DNA of 64,000 nt, taken from positions 3,472,001-3,536,000 of the forward strand of contig NZ_CP068082.1 in the NCBI RefSeq assembly GCF_016724845.1. The letters are read 5' to 3'. The DNA is from Sphingobacterium spiritivorum. Its GTDB lineage: Bacteria > Bacteroidota > Bacteroidia > Sphingobacteriales > Sphingobacteriaceae. Positions 26,622-34,856 of the stretch are shown piece after piece (the stretch's first letter is position 1; each line of letters opens with the position of its first letter). Made by a program: the position numbers and the translations under genes. Under the pieces are notes generated by a model. The model saw nothing but the letters and a program-made list of their open reading frames with translations, was not told where the DNA came from and searched no databases.

Positions 26622-27034
26622 TAAAGACCTTACGTGTAGCTATTGTCGATGACGATATTATATTCCGCCTTATTTTCAGTAAAATGCTGGAAAGTTTTTC
26701 GGAATTACCTGTTCAGGTACAGGTATTCGAAAATGGTCTGGAGGCATTGAACTACTTTCGGTTGTATCAGCATGATAAGGACAAACTCCCGAATATTCTG
26801 TTTGTAGATATTGATATGCCTTTTTTATCGGGATGGGAGCTGATGTACGAAATTATGCAGGAAGGCATAAACTTTGTATTGCATATTCCTGTGTATATCC
26901 TGAGTTCATCCACCAGTACTGCTGACAAACAAAAAATTCACAATTATGTGTTTATCAATGAGTATATAGAGAAGCCTATCACAAAGGACAGGCTTTTCGG
27001 GTATATTAGAGAATATTTATCTGACAATCACTAA
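26618..27034 (+). CDS. Single-domain response regulator
   Basis: A 138-residue receiver domain with no output domain. The acidic pocket is IVDDD (residues 9-13), the phosphoacceptor is Asp64 in LFVDIDMPFLSGW, the switch Ser/Thr lies in YILSSSTST, and the conserved Lys in YIEKPITKDR. It should be phosphorylated by the overlapping histidine kinase and act by protein contact, or relay phosphate onward. The ATGA overlap implies translational coupling. Only 3 bp separate its stop from the stop of the convergent permease gene. Confidence 0.93.
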   Translation: MIKTLRVAIVDDDIIFRLIFSKMLESFSELPVQVQVFENGLEALNYFRLYQHDKDKLPNILFVDIDMPFLSGWELMYEIMQEGINFVLHIPVYILSSSTSTADKQKIHNYVFINEYIEKPITKDRLFGYIREYLSDNH

Positions 27035-27037
27035 TGA

Positions 27038-28531
27038 TCAGGATTCCGTCTGATTAGCTTTCCGTTTCTTGACGATCAGATATCCCAGATAGAGCAGAAT
27101 CAACCATATAGGAATCAGTTCTACAGAAATCTTAAGACCGGTGATCCACATCATCGCTAATATACCGACCAGAAAAATCAGGCAGATATAGTTACTGACC
27201 GGATATAGAAATGAAGGGAACAGCGTTTTCTTACCTTCTTTAATTTTTTCCTTTTTGAAGTACAGATGCGTAATGGATATCATCAGCCAATTGATGATCA
27301 ATGCGGATACAACCAGAGACATCAGAATACCCAAAGCCTTTTCCGGTATCAGTTTATTTATAATAATGCAAATTGCGGCAAATGCTGCTGAAACCAATAT
27401 TGCCATGATAGGCACATGATTGCTGTTAAGTTTGAGCAGGAAGCGGGGTGCATTGCCCTGTTTGGCTAATCCATACAACATACGACTATTACTGTATACG
27501 CTGCTGTTGTATACCGATAAAGCGGCCGTCAGTACTATAATATTGAGTGCATTGGCAATGATGGAAGTAAAGTAAAATGTATTTCCGAACAGTGAAAACT
27601 GAAATCCTTTGAGGTTCTCAAAGATCATGACAAACGGACTACTACCTGCTGTAATATTCCGCCATGGCGACAAGGAAAACAGAATAATCAATGCGCCGAC
27701 ATAGAAAATCAATATACGATAGATCACCTGGTTGGTTGCCCTCGGAATATTTTTCTCGGGATTTTCAGCTTCTGCAGCAGTGATACCAATCAGCTCTAAT
27801 CCTCCGAAAGAAAACATAATCAGTGCCATGGCTGCCAGTAATCCCTGAAATCCACCTTTACCATCTTCTGATAACCAGCCCTTGGGAAAGAAACCACCGT
27901 CATTCCATAGATTCGTTATAGATGCCTGCTCGCCTCCTGAACCGCTGAATAGCAGGTATGTTCCGAAGATAATCATGGCTACTATAGCCAGTACCTTGAT
28001 TATAGAGAACCAAAATTCAGCCTCACCATAAACTTTGACTGAGGCCAGATTAAGCGCATTGACAACGATGAAAAAGAATAAGCTGGATTGCCATAATGGA
28101 ATTTCCGGCCACCAGAATTGTACATACACACCAATAGCAGTAAGTTCGGACATGCTGACAAGAATATACAGAAACCAATAATTCCAGCCGGAAGAAAATC
28201 CTGCAAACGGTCCCATATACTTGTTGGCAAAATGACTGAAACTACCCGAAACAGGTTCATTTACCACCATTTCTCCCAACTGGCGCATAATAAAAAATGC
28301 AATAATTCCTGCTACTGCATATCCCAGGATAACAGCAGGGCCGGCTAATACCGCTGCGGGACCTATCCCTAAAAATAAACCGGTACCGATCGCGCCACCT
28401 AAGGCGATCAGTTGAATATGACGGTTTTTTAATCCTCTGTTTAACTCTTTTTTTTCTGAAGTGTTTTCTTCCACTGCTGTATGATTATTTACGATTATTA
28501 ATACTGACTTCTCCAAAACCCAGGAGTTCAT
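27038..28531 (-). CDS. APC-superfamily amino acid permease
   Basis: A 497-residue inner-membrane transporter with about 12 helices. The first helix has the broken-helix substrate motif LIALGGAIGTGLFLGIGPAA, and FSFGGLELIGITAAEAENPE is the typical helix 6-7 region of the AAT subfamily (CycA, AroP, ProY relatives). It should import an amino acid with protons; specificity cannot be read. The ATG at 28531 lies 47 bp inside the upstream gene. A GTG at 28472-28474 (VEENTSEKKELN) would remove the overlap and is a credible alternative. It is probably cotranscribed with the T9SS plug-domain gene upstream. Confidence 0.88.
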   Translation of the reverse strand: MNSWVLEKSVLIIVNNHTAVEENTSEKKELNRGLKNRHIQLIALGGAIGTGLFLGIGPAAVLAGPAVILGYAVAGIIAFFIMRQLGEMVVNEPVSGSFSHFANKYMGPFAGFSSGWNYWFLYILVSMSELTAIGVYVQFWWPEIPLWQSSLFFFIVVNALNLASVKVYGEAEFWFSIIKVLAIVAMIIFGTYLLFSGSGGEQASITNLWNDGGFFPKGWLSEDGKGGFQGLLAAMALIMFSFGGLELIGITAAEAENPEKNIPRATNQVIYRILIFYVGALIILFSLSPWRNITAGSSPFVMIFENLKGFQFSLFGNTFYFTSIIANALNIIVLTAALSVYNSSVYSNSRMLYGLAKQGNAPRFLLKLNSNHVPIMAILVSAAFAAICIIINKLIPEKALGILMSLVVSALIINWLMISITHLYFKKEKIKEGKKTLFPSFLYPVSNYICLIFLVGILAMMWITGLKISVELIPIWLILLYLGYLIVKKRKANQTES

Positions 28532-29795
28532 CCCAGAAGGTTCCTATTTTACGGTTGTACAGAAGGATCTGATAATTGTTGCCCGTCTGATAAAAGCTTC
28601 CTGAAAATGCATCAGTGATAACTTTTCCCGAAGGGTCTTGCAGGACATATTCGTAGTCATACAATCCTTGTTTGAGCGGTAATACTACCTGCCACAATTT
28701 GAGATTTTCATTATAGTGCAGTTTACCCGCTGATGTGCGCTGATAATTATTGAATCCACCCACAATATAGATATCACCTTTTATAGTCTGATCTGTCTTT
28801 AAAGAGAAGGTGACCTGAGCATAATCCCCTTCTAGTGTAGCTTCCCGCTGATCCATATTACGGATATAGAATTTTCCGTTTTCATCAAATGTGGAAGCGT
28901 ATGTCGAGGTGCTGTTGTCTTCATCCGGATGCAGGTCCACTCTCACCACCGAATCAATACGTATACTGCTGACCCGTTCGGATCCCAATTTCAGACTGCG
29001 TAAGTCCACATATCTGAATTCATTATTGCCCTTGAAGTCCAGTGTCTGACTATTGTTGTAGTTGATCTCTGATCCTCCGGCAAACATAGGGTCAGAAAGA
29101 CTCATCATATTGTCTGTACGTTGATTCTGTAAAGCGACCACACGCAGATCTCTTTGCGGATTGGTAACCGTAACAGCTCCCGTCTTTACAAATACATCCA
29201 GTTTCTGATTTTTATTGCGCAGACTTACTATTGTTGAAGGAGTTACTTTGGCCGATAAGCTCATCAGCTTGCGGATCACATAGAACTTACGGGTCAGAAT
29301 TAGTCTGCTCTTGTCTGCATCTTCATACACTTTCAACAAATAATTTCCGGGGAGCTTAGGACCCACATATTCATCCGGAAAATTGACCTGATAGTTTGTA
29401 TAAGGCTGAAAGGTAGCTTTTGAACTGGAGTAATTATCTATACGCCCCTCATTAAAACCTTCTGCATATTCCAGAGGAGACAGTCTGCTGGGCATCCAGT
29501 TTGCGTCGCAATGTTCAATACTAAAATAAAAGTTACGGATATCAGCTCTCAGATCATCAAAGCTGAGCAACAATTGATTTTTTTGTTCCAGATCAATAAC
29601 AGGAAGTGTAGACTCAGCAGTACCCGGATAGAGCTGCACTGATTGTATGGTAGGCAGGTAATTGATGTTATCGTATATAAGCTCCTGTTTGGGGGAGCGA
29701 TCCGAATCATTATCTTTTTTCTTTTTTTTCTTCTGCCCATAGCAGATGCCGGCAACAAGGAAAAAGACCAAACCTAGCGCTATACATTTGTTCAT
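28485..29795 (-). CDS. Type IX secretion plug-domain protein (DUF5103)
   Basis: A 436-residue exported protein with signal ending GICYGQ, followed by a Lys-rich stretch. The segment YDNINYLPTIQSVQLYPG, then FDDLRADIRNFYFSIEHCDA and FPDEYVGPKLPGNYLLKVYE, matches DUF5103 as I know it. This domain is linked to the type IX secretion channel SprA, where a plug protein blocks the pore in the resting state. The C-terminal part has a carbohydrate-binding-like strand set (GDIYIVGGFNNYQRTSAGKL). It implies that the organism has T9SS, although no other T9SS gene is in the window. A -7 match lies 5 bp before the ATG. Confidence 0.8.
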   Translation of the reverse strand: MNKCIALGLVFFLVAGICYGQKKKKKKDNDSDRSPKQELIYDNINYLPTIQSVQLYPGTAESTLPVIDLEQKNQLLLSFDDLRADIRNFYFSIEHCDANWMPSRLSPLEYAEGFNEGRIDNYSSSKATFQPYTNYQVNFPDEYVGPKLPGNYLLKVYEDADKSRLILTRKFYVIRKLMSLSAKVTPSTIVSLRNKNQKLDVFVKTGAVTVTNPQRDLRVVALQNQRTDNMMSLSDPMFAGGSEINYNNSQTLDFKGNNEFRYVDLRSLKLGSERVSSIRIDSVVRVDLHPDEDNSTSTYASTFDENGKFYIRNMDQREATLEGDYAQVTFSLKTDQTIKGDIYIVGGFNNYQRTSAGKLHYNENLKLWQVVLPLKQGLYDYEYVLQDPSGKVITDAFSGSFYQTGNNYQILLYNRKIGTFWDELLGFGEVSINNRK

Positions 29796-29800
29796 GCCTG

Positions 29801-29808
29801 CAAAAATA
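29801..29808 (-). promoter_or_regulatory. Candidate -7 element of the DUF5103 gene, near-leaderless
   Basis: TATTTTTG on the minus strand ends 5 nt before the ATG at 29795, so transcription would begin at or next to the start codon. Confidence 0.4.
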
Positions 29809-29832
29809 AGGACTTAAAGGTTTAAAACTAAA

Positions 29833-29860
29833 AAAACCGCTGTAAACATACGGCGGTTTT
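29833..29860 (-). terminator. Terminator after the MuiA-family gene
   Basis: AAAACCGC and GCGGTTTT form an 8-bp stem, with a T run on the minus strand. It is 17 bp after the stop at 29877 and separates the gene from the DUF5103 transcript. Confidence 0.7.
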
Positions 29861-29876
29861 CTAAGATAATCATTTT

Positions 29877-31508
29877 TTAATAAATATTCAGTTGCTTGTC
29901 TTTCGGATATTTGATCGTGTATCCGAATCTGACTTTCTTGGTTGTGCCCGAAGGAACAGTTATTTTCCATCTGAGTATTCCGGTCTCTCTGTTTACTTCT
30001 GCAGCACCGTCATCATCTAATGTGATTTCCATAGACTTGTCTGTAGAGATCGGGAATTGATCTTCCAGCAGGATCGTTTCACCGTTTTTCTTATTGTTTT
30101 TGATGCTTATCTCGTATACGAAGCTTTGTTTTTTACTGCCTCCAAATACTTTTGTCTGGGACAGATCATTTACTTTGTCGCGTTTGATGCTGATCATCTT
30201 ATCTCTGCCCATACTTAATTTCAGGGTATCCGATGTATTGTTAGGGTTAATCGTTGTTTTACCCACCATCATATTTTCAAACATGATGTTTGCTGCTCCC
30301 GGCATCAGATTCAGTTTTTCATAATCTGTAAGCTCTGCCATCAGATATACAGTCGGATCCAGACGGGGAACAGCCGTATATGTATAATTGGCCGTATGGC
30401 TATATTCTTTCAGGGATACACTATGCGGTTTACCGTTAGAAGCGATATCATATGGAATAGCAATATCGAAAGTGGTATTAAGTTGATTTTCGACTTGTTG
30501 CGTATAAGCACTGATGCTGCTTTTCACTTTTGCTTTTTTATCATTTACAACTACGACTTCCTCCAGCTTATTCTCATCCAGTGCGATGCCCGCTACTCTT
30601 CCTCTGAGTTGAGCAGAGTAACCTGGTAACGGCATATTGGATTGATAATAAAGAGACCAGGGTTGTAAGGTGGGTACCATTCCGTATTGAGTCGGACTTC
30701 CTGTTGCTAATGTAAGATGTACCTGTTTCCAATCCACACCTGTGAGTTGGGTGACATTTGCTTTGTATATGATCTGTAAAGGTGAACTTGTATTTGCTGC
30801 ACGCAAATCATAGGAGGCATACCATGAAGCATTCGGACTTTGGTAAGTCACGTCAAAGGGCTGATTGCCGGCTTTATTATTTAATACCTGTACAATAAGC
30901 TGACCTCCCGAACCTGTATTCTGGCCTTTTACCTCATCAAGCTGGATTTCGGCTTTTTCCACTACCTGCTTCTGCTTTGTGATCTTGTCATCCAAAGCAG
31001 AAATATTATTTTTTACTTCCAGATATTTTGTTTTGTAGTAATCTGCCATTTTAGAAAGCTCCAACACAGTTGTATTGCCATTTGTTCCGGCTATTTTTTG
31101 ATTGCTTTCCAATAATTTCAAAACGCTTTCTTCAGTAGACTTCTGATTCTGCAATGCTTTTAAGATATCTTCCTCTTTTTGGTAAACCTGTTCCGCTTTT
31201 AAGTAAGCATCAGTTTTTACATCCGTCTGTATATAGTTTTGAGCTGCACGTACAGACATGACAGTGACGTCCGGAGAAGTCCCGATCTGTATGCTGTTTT
31301 CATCTATTCCGTTAGCTACATGTGTAAATACAATCTCACTTGTCCCTGTGGGTAACATCAGGTCTGCATGATGATTGAGCTCTGCTGAATTAATATACAG
31401 GGTGACGTCTTTTAAATCCGCTTTAACAATTTTTGATTGTTGTGCGTTTGCTCCCGAGATTGCTAACAGGCAAGTAAGAGCGGTTGTTATTGTTGTTTTG
31501 ATCTTCAT
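29877..31508 (-). CDS. MuiA-family DUF4140/DUF4139 exported protein
   Basis: A 543-residue exported protein, signal ending ISGANAQ (about 1-22). The N-terminal DUF4140-like domain (VTLYINSAELNHHADLMLPT) is followed by a long coiled coil (about 100-195). The C-terminal DUF4139 beta domain starts near FDVTYQSPNASWYASYDLRA and ends GTTKKVRFGYTIKYPKDKQL. Proteins of this kind are called mucoidy inhibitor MuiA family, but the molecular role is unknown. An odd insert at residues 298-325, reading SAQLRGRVAGIALDENKLEE then VVVV, resembles the plug start of SusC transporters. Its own terminator lies downstream. Confidence 0.8.
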   Translation of the reverse strand: MKIKTTITTALTCLLAISGANAQQSKIVKADLKDVTLYINSAELNHHADLMLPTGTSEIVFTHVANGIDENSIQIGTSPDVTVMSVRAAQNYIQTDVKTDAYLKAEQVYQKEEDILKALQNQKSTEESVLKLLESNQKIAGTNGNTTVLELSKMADYYKTKYLEVKNNISALDDKITKQKQVVEKAEIQLDEVKGQNTGSGGQLIVQVLNNKAGNQPFDVTYQSPNASWYASYDLRAANTSSPLQIIYKANVTQLTGVDWKQVHLTLATGSPTQYGMVPTLQPWSLYYQSNMPLPGYSAQLRGRVAGIALDENKLEEVVVVNDKKAKVKSSISAYTQQVENQLNTTFDIAIPYDIASNGKPHSVSLKEYSHTANYTYTAVPRLDPTVYLMAELTDYEKLNLMPGAANIMFENMMVGKTTINPNNTSDTLKLSMGRDKMISIKRDKVNDLSQTKVFGGSKKQSFVYEISIKNNKKNGETILLEDQFPISTDKSMEITLDDDGAAEVNRETGILRWKITVPSGTTKKVRFGYTIKYPKDKQLNIY

Positions 31509-31671
31509 AATAGTGAAATTTGGACAAGGATGCAGTACTCATCCACATTCCACAAAAAATAGTTCATTTTTTTTCAAAAGATTTTTTTCGATATGCAGAG
31601 AGTCTCGGGAAAGGGGAGTATACGGGTTGGGCTGTGTTTTGAAGGTATGGAAACAGTGAGAGTGATGCTAT

Positions 31672-31699
31672 AAAAAAAGGGAGCTAATACTTGCTCCCT
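31672..31699 (-). terminator. Terminator of the feo operon
   Basis: AGGGAGC and GCTCCCT form a 7-bp stem with an 8-nt loop; on the minus strand it is followed by a T7 run. It lies just after the Cys-rich Feo protein. Confidence 0.8.
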
Positions 31700-31709
31700 C
31701 TGTAGATTC

Positions 31710-31865
31710 TTATTGTTGCTTTGTAGACTCGTTTATGTTGCAGCAGGCTCCTTTGGAGCATCCGCAGCCTCCTTTGGATGAACCCTTCATTTTGCGGTAT
31801 AGAAAGACCACCGCTGCAATAAAAACAACTGCAATAATACTGTATTGTATAATTTCATTCGTCAT
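31710..31865 (-). CDS. FeoB-associated Cys-rich membrane protein
   Basis: A 51-residue ORF starting ATG at 31863-31865 and ending TAA at 31710-31712. It has one membrane helix (IIQYSIIAVVFIAAVVFLYR, residues 5-24), a basic stretch, then a cysteine cluster GGCGCSKGACCN (Cys34, 36, 41, 42). This is the layout of the small FeoB-associated Cys-rich proteins found after feoB, thought to help iron passage or FeoB assembly, comparable to FeoC in position. It starts 6 bp after the feoB stop and precedes the operon terminator. Confidence 0.85.
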   Translation of the reverse strand: MTNEIIQYSIIAVVFIAAVVFLYRKMKGSSKGGCGCSKGACCNINESTKQQ

Positions 31866-31871
31866 AATCGT

Positions 31872-33953
31872 CTATTTTAAAAGTTGATAAGTGATGAATG
31901 CTGCTATATATGCAAGTCCTGTCATCATTCCTGTTTGTAACAGGGTCAGTTTCCAGGATCCTGTCTCTTTTTTGACAATGGCAATGGTACTCATACATTG
32001 CATAGCAAAGGCATAAAAAAGTAATAACGAAATTCCTGACGCAAAATTGTATGCCGGCAATCCGGTATTTCTATTAATCTCTTTACGCATCTGTCCCTGT
32101 ATGGTAGATTCGTCTTCTGTATCACCTAGAGCATAGACTGTGGCCATCGTACTCACAAATACTTCGCGGGCTGCAAAAGAGGAGATCAGACCTATACCCA
32201 TCTTCCAGTCATAGCCTAATGGTGCGATCGCCGGTTCTATAGTTGTGCCTAATATACCTAAAAAGGAGTTTTCCAGCTCAAATGATTTGATATGATTCTC
32301 CAGTTCTTCTTCTGTAGCATCAGGATACTGCTGATTGACTATTTCTTCAGCACGATTGAATTTGCCGGGACCGAAACTACCCAGTACCCAAAGAATAACG
32401 GACATCGCAAGAATGATCTTACCTGCATTGATAATAAAACCGGAAGATTTTTCCCATACATTCATGGCTACATTTCTCCAGTCCGGAAGTTTATAGGTAG
32501 GTAATTCGAAAATAAGGAAGGTCTTATGTTTGCTCTTCAGCATTTTACTTAATAACCAGGCCGAACCCAGTGCACTTACTACACCGAGGATATATAGTGC
32601 AAACAAGGTGATACCCTGGATATTGAAGCCCAAAAAATTGGTGTCCCGGATAACAAGTCCTATAATAACAATATAGATCGGGAGCCTTGCAGAACAGGTC
32701 ATGAATGGGGTCACCAACATAGTGATCAGCCTTTCTTTGCTGTTTTCAATATTTCTTGCCGACATAATAGCTGGAACGGCACAGGCTGCTCCGGACATAA
32801 GGGGAATAACTGATTTGCCGTTAAGCCCGAATGGACGCAACCATCTGTCCATCAGAAAAACCACACGGCTCATATATCCTGTCTCTTCCATCAGCGAGAT
32901 AAACAGAAATAAGATGGCAATCTGCGGAACGAAAATAACGATACCCCCTATACCGGCGATAATACCATCCGTAAGAAGACCTGTGACAGGCCCTGCAGGA
33001 AGTAATTCCTGAACATATGCTGAAAGTGATGCAAATGTCTCATCAATAAAATCCATCAGGGGGGCAGCCCATGCAAATATGGCCTGAAACATTAAGAAGA
33101 GAAGACCGAAGAAAATAACGTACCCCCACAGCGGATGTAATAATATACGGTCAATCCCATGTGTTGCACTTTTTTTCTCCTGATGATTATAAGAGATAAT
33201 GCCTTGTAACTTTTCATCAATCAGTTTATGCCGGATCAGAGATTCACTTTTCTGTAGCATAGCTGTATCGAGATTATATCTCAGGCGTATATCGTTTAAT
33301 GCGGCTCTTTTGTCGTTGGATAAAAAGTCAACATTATTTTGAGCAAGAAACTGCCAGGTGGAATATTCTGTTTCCAGCGGGAATAGCTTTTTGGCTTCAT
33401 CCAGTGCGGGATGAAACTGTTCATCAATTTCTAAACTGCCAAAATAATTTCCCGGTATAGATTTGAATTGTTTGATAACTTCATTTATCCCCTCACCGGT
33501 GCGGGCATTGGTTTGATAAACTTTAGTCTGTAAGTATTGTTCTAACTTTGGAAGATCGATATGTATACCTTTAGTTTTGGCTTCATCGATCATGTTCATT
33601 ACAAAAATAGCTGGCAAACCGAGTTCTCTGGCTTGTTGATAGAGTACGATAGATCGTTTCAGATGCGTAGGTTCACTTACAACGACGACCAGATCAGGAA
33701 AGTTGCTTCCTTGTTTGTTATGCAAGGTGTTGAATACAATTTCCTCGTCAAGAGAATTGGGAAACAGCGTATAAGTTCCGGGAAGATCGATAACACGGTA
33801 GGTTTGGTTTGCATAACTCACCGTTCCTTCACGTTTTTCAACTGTAATACCGGGATAATTTCCGACTTTTTGATGTAACTTTGTAATTTTGTTGAATAGG
33901 GATGTTTTTCCAACATTGGGATTCCCTAAGAGGGCTATTATAGGGGACTTCAT
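31872..33953 (-). CDS. feoB: Ferrous iron transporter FeoB
   Basis: The ATG at 33951-33953 (MKSPIIALLGNPNVG) is preferred over an upstream TTG, because it lies 1 bp after the feoA stop. The product is 693 residues. The N-terminal G domain has G1 GNPNVGKTS (10-18), G3 DLPGTY and G4 NMID. A helical GDI-like region follows. The membrane part has two Gate-type segments, including VIPLMSGAACAVPAIMSARN with the conserved Cys, and MGIGLISSFAAREVFVSTMA. FeoB imports Fe2+ across the inner membrane, regulated by GTP. Operon order is feoA, feoB, Cys-rich protein. Confidence 0.96.
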   Translation of the reverse strand: MKSPIIALLGNPNVGKTSLFNKITKLHQKVGNYPGITVEKREGTVSYANQTYRVIDLPGTYTLFPNSLDEEIVFNTLHNKQGSNFPDLVVVVSEPTHLKRSIVLYQQARELGLPAIFVMNMIDEAKTKGIHIDLPKLEQYLQTKVYQTNARTGEGINEVIKQFKSIPGNYFGSLEIDEQFHPALDEAKKLFPLETEYSTWQFLAQNNVDFLSNDKRAALNDIRLRYNLDTAMLQKSESLIRHKLIDEKLQGIISYNHQEKKSATHGIDRILLHPLWGYVIFFGLLFLMFQAIFAWAAPLMDFIDETFASLSAYVQELLPAGPVTGLLTDGIIAGIGGIVIFVPQIAILFLFISLMEETGYMSRVVFLMDRWLRPFGLNGKSVIPLMSGAACAVPAIMSARNIENSKERLITMLVTPFMTCSARLPIYIVIIGLVIRDTNFLGFNIQGITLFALYILGVVSALGSAWLLSKMLKSKHKTFLIFELPTYKLPDWRNVAMNVWEKSSGFIINAGKIILAMSVILWVLGSFGPGKFNRAEEIVNQQYPDATEEELENHIKSFELENSFLGILGTTIEPAIAPLGYDWKMGIGLISSFAAREVFVSTMATVYALGDTEDESTIQGQMRKEINRNTGLPAYNFASGISLLLFYAFAMQCMSTIAIVKKETGSWKLTLLQTGMMTGLAYIAAFITYQLLK

Positions 33954-33954
33954 G

Positions 33955-34191
33955 CTATTTCTCGACAATTATATGTTTAGCTTCGGATTTGCGTAATGCA
34001 ATAAGGGCGTTATTCTGAAGAATGTTGACACAAATTGGACCATTGAACGGAGCAATATGTTTTATTTCAATATCAATACCCGGAAGAAAGCCAATTTCAA
34101 AAAATTTGGCAGGGATATCTGTAGAAGTATAACTAAGTATTTTTGCTCTTTCGCCTTTTTTTAATTTATCCAAGCTATTATTGTGCTGCAT
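33955..34191 (-). CDS. feoA: FeoA SH3-like iron transport protein
   Basis: A 78-residue cytoplasmic protein with the FeoA fold: LKKGERAKILSYTSTDIPAK, FEIGFLPGIDIEIKHIAPFN and a closing strand NALIALRKSEAKHIIVEK. It is the usual length of free-standing FeoA and binds FeoB to support Fe2+ uptake. It is the first gene of the operon, with a TATATTTG -7 box and an inverted repeat upstream. Confidence 0.93.
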   Translation of the reverse strand: MQHNNSLDKLKKGERAKILSYTSTDIPAKFFEIGFLPGIDIEIKHIAPFNGPICVNILQNNALIALRKSEAKHIIVEK

Positions 34192-34206
34192 TTTGTATAT
34201 TTAAAG

Positions 34207-34221
34207 TTAATGAACAATTAA
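34207..34221. promoter_or_regulatory. Inverted repeat in the feoA leader
   Basis: TTAAT and ATTAA flank a 5-bp spacer, between the candidate feo -7 box and the feoA ATG. It is a possible repressor site; AT-rich chance is not excluded. Confidence 0.3.
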
Positions 34222-34225
34222 ACCC

Positions 34226-34233
34226 CAAATATA
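34226..34233 (-). promoter_or_regulatory. Candidate -7 element of the feo operon
   Basis: TATATTTG on the minus strand, 34 bp before the feoA ATG, matches TAnnTTTG. No clear -33 TTTG was found. Confidence 0.45.
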
Positions 34234-34300
34234 GTAATTGTTTTGAGGAAATAGGGGGAGATCTTGTCATTTGAGTGTATTAAATTTATTTAGACTAATT

Positions 34301-34771
34301 ATGAAGATTGAGGAAGAATTAAAAGTCAGACAGTTCAAAAGCGAGTGGCATAAAGTGACGGTTAATCTTGTTTTTACTGCGAATAAATTGACCGAAATTC
34401 TGGAAAAGCGGGCAGAAAAACAGCAAATTACTTTGCAACAATTCAATGCGCTGCGTATTCTTCGTGGGCAATATCCGAATCCTGCGACCAATAATTTGCT
34501 GAAAAGCCGGTTGTTAACCAATACACCTGATATTTCGAGACTGATGGATCGTCTGGTAGCAAAGGATCTTATCTCCAGATGCAAAAGTTCAGGAGATAAA
34601 AGGTCTGTAGATCTTCTGATCACGGACAAAGGTTTGCAGGTTCTGGAGGAACTGGAAGAGGTCATGTTGCTTAATGACATCCTGCCTAAGAATTTTAAGG
34701 AAAAGGATTGTGAGAAACTCAGTGACCTGCTGGATAAATTAAGAGGCTCACTCTGCTCGGGAGAAGAATAG
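34301..34771 (+). CDS. MarR-family transcriptional regulator
   Basis: ATG at 34301 gives 156 residues; the upstream TTG at 34271 is less likely. A winged helix-turn-helix is visible: KQQITLQQFNALRILRGQYP, then the recognition helix region LTNTPDISRLMDRLVAKDLI, and the wing RCKSSGDKRSVDLLITDKG. Terminal helices form the dimer interface, as in MarR. It is divergent from feoAB with 109 bp between starts, so regulation of iron uptake is possible but not shown. No ligand can be inferred. Confidence 0.87.
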   Translation: MKIEEELKVRQFKSEWHKVTVNLVFTANKLTEILEKRAEKQQITLQQFNALRILRGQYPNPATNNLLKSRLLTNTPDISRLMDRLVAKDLISRCKSSGDKRSVDLLITDKGLQVLEELEEVMLLNDILPKNFKEKDCEKLSDLLDKLRGSLCSGEE

Positions 34772-34786
34772 AAGAAATACCAGTAT

Positions 34787-34827
34787 AAAAAAAGTGTCAT
34801 TTGTCTGAAAACGAATGACACTTTTTT
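34787..34827. terminator. Bidirectional terminator between marR-like and ZIP genes
   Basis: AAAAAAGTGTCATT and AATGACACTTTTTT form a perfect 14-bp stem around a 12-nt loop, serving both convergent genes. Confidence 0.85.
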
Positions 34828-34856
34828 AGATACCTGCCTTTCAGGATATCTGTTTA

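Noticed and set aside
34290..34298. TTAGACTAA near the MarR start as a copy of the 5627/5671 operators
   Set aside because: Half-sites agree but the spacing is 1 bp instead of 6, so the sites are not equivalent.
34267..34821. Minus-strand 184-codon ORF opposite the MarR gene
   Set aside because: It is very Ser/Leu-rich, is the mirror frame of a clear MarR protein and runs through the terminator.
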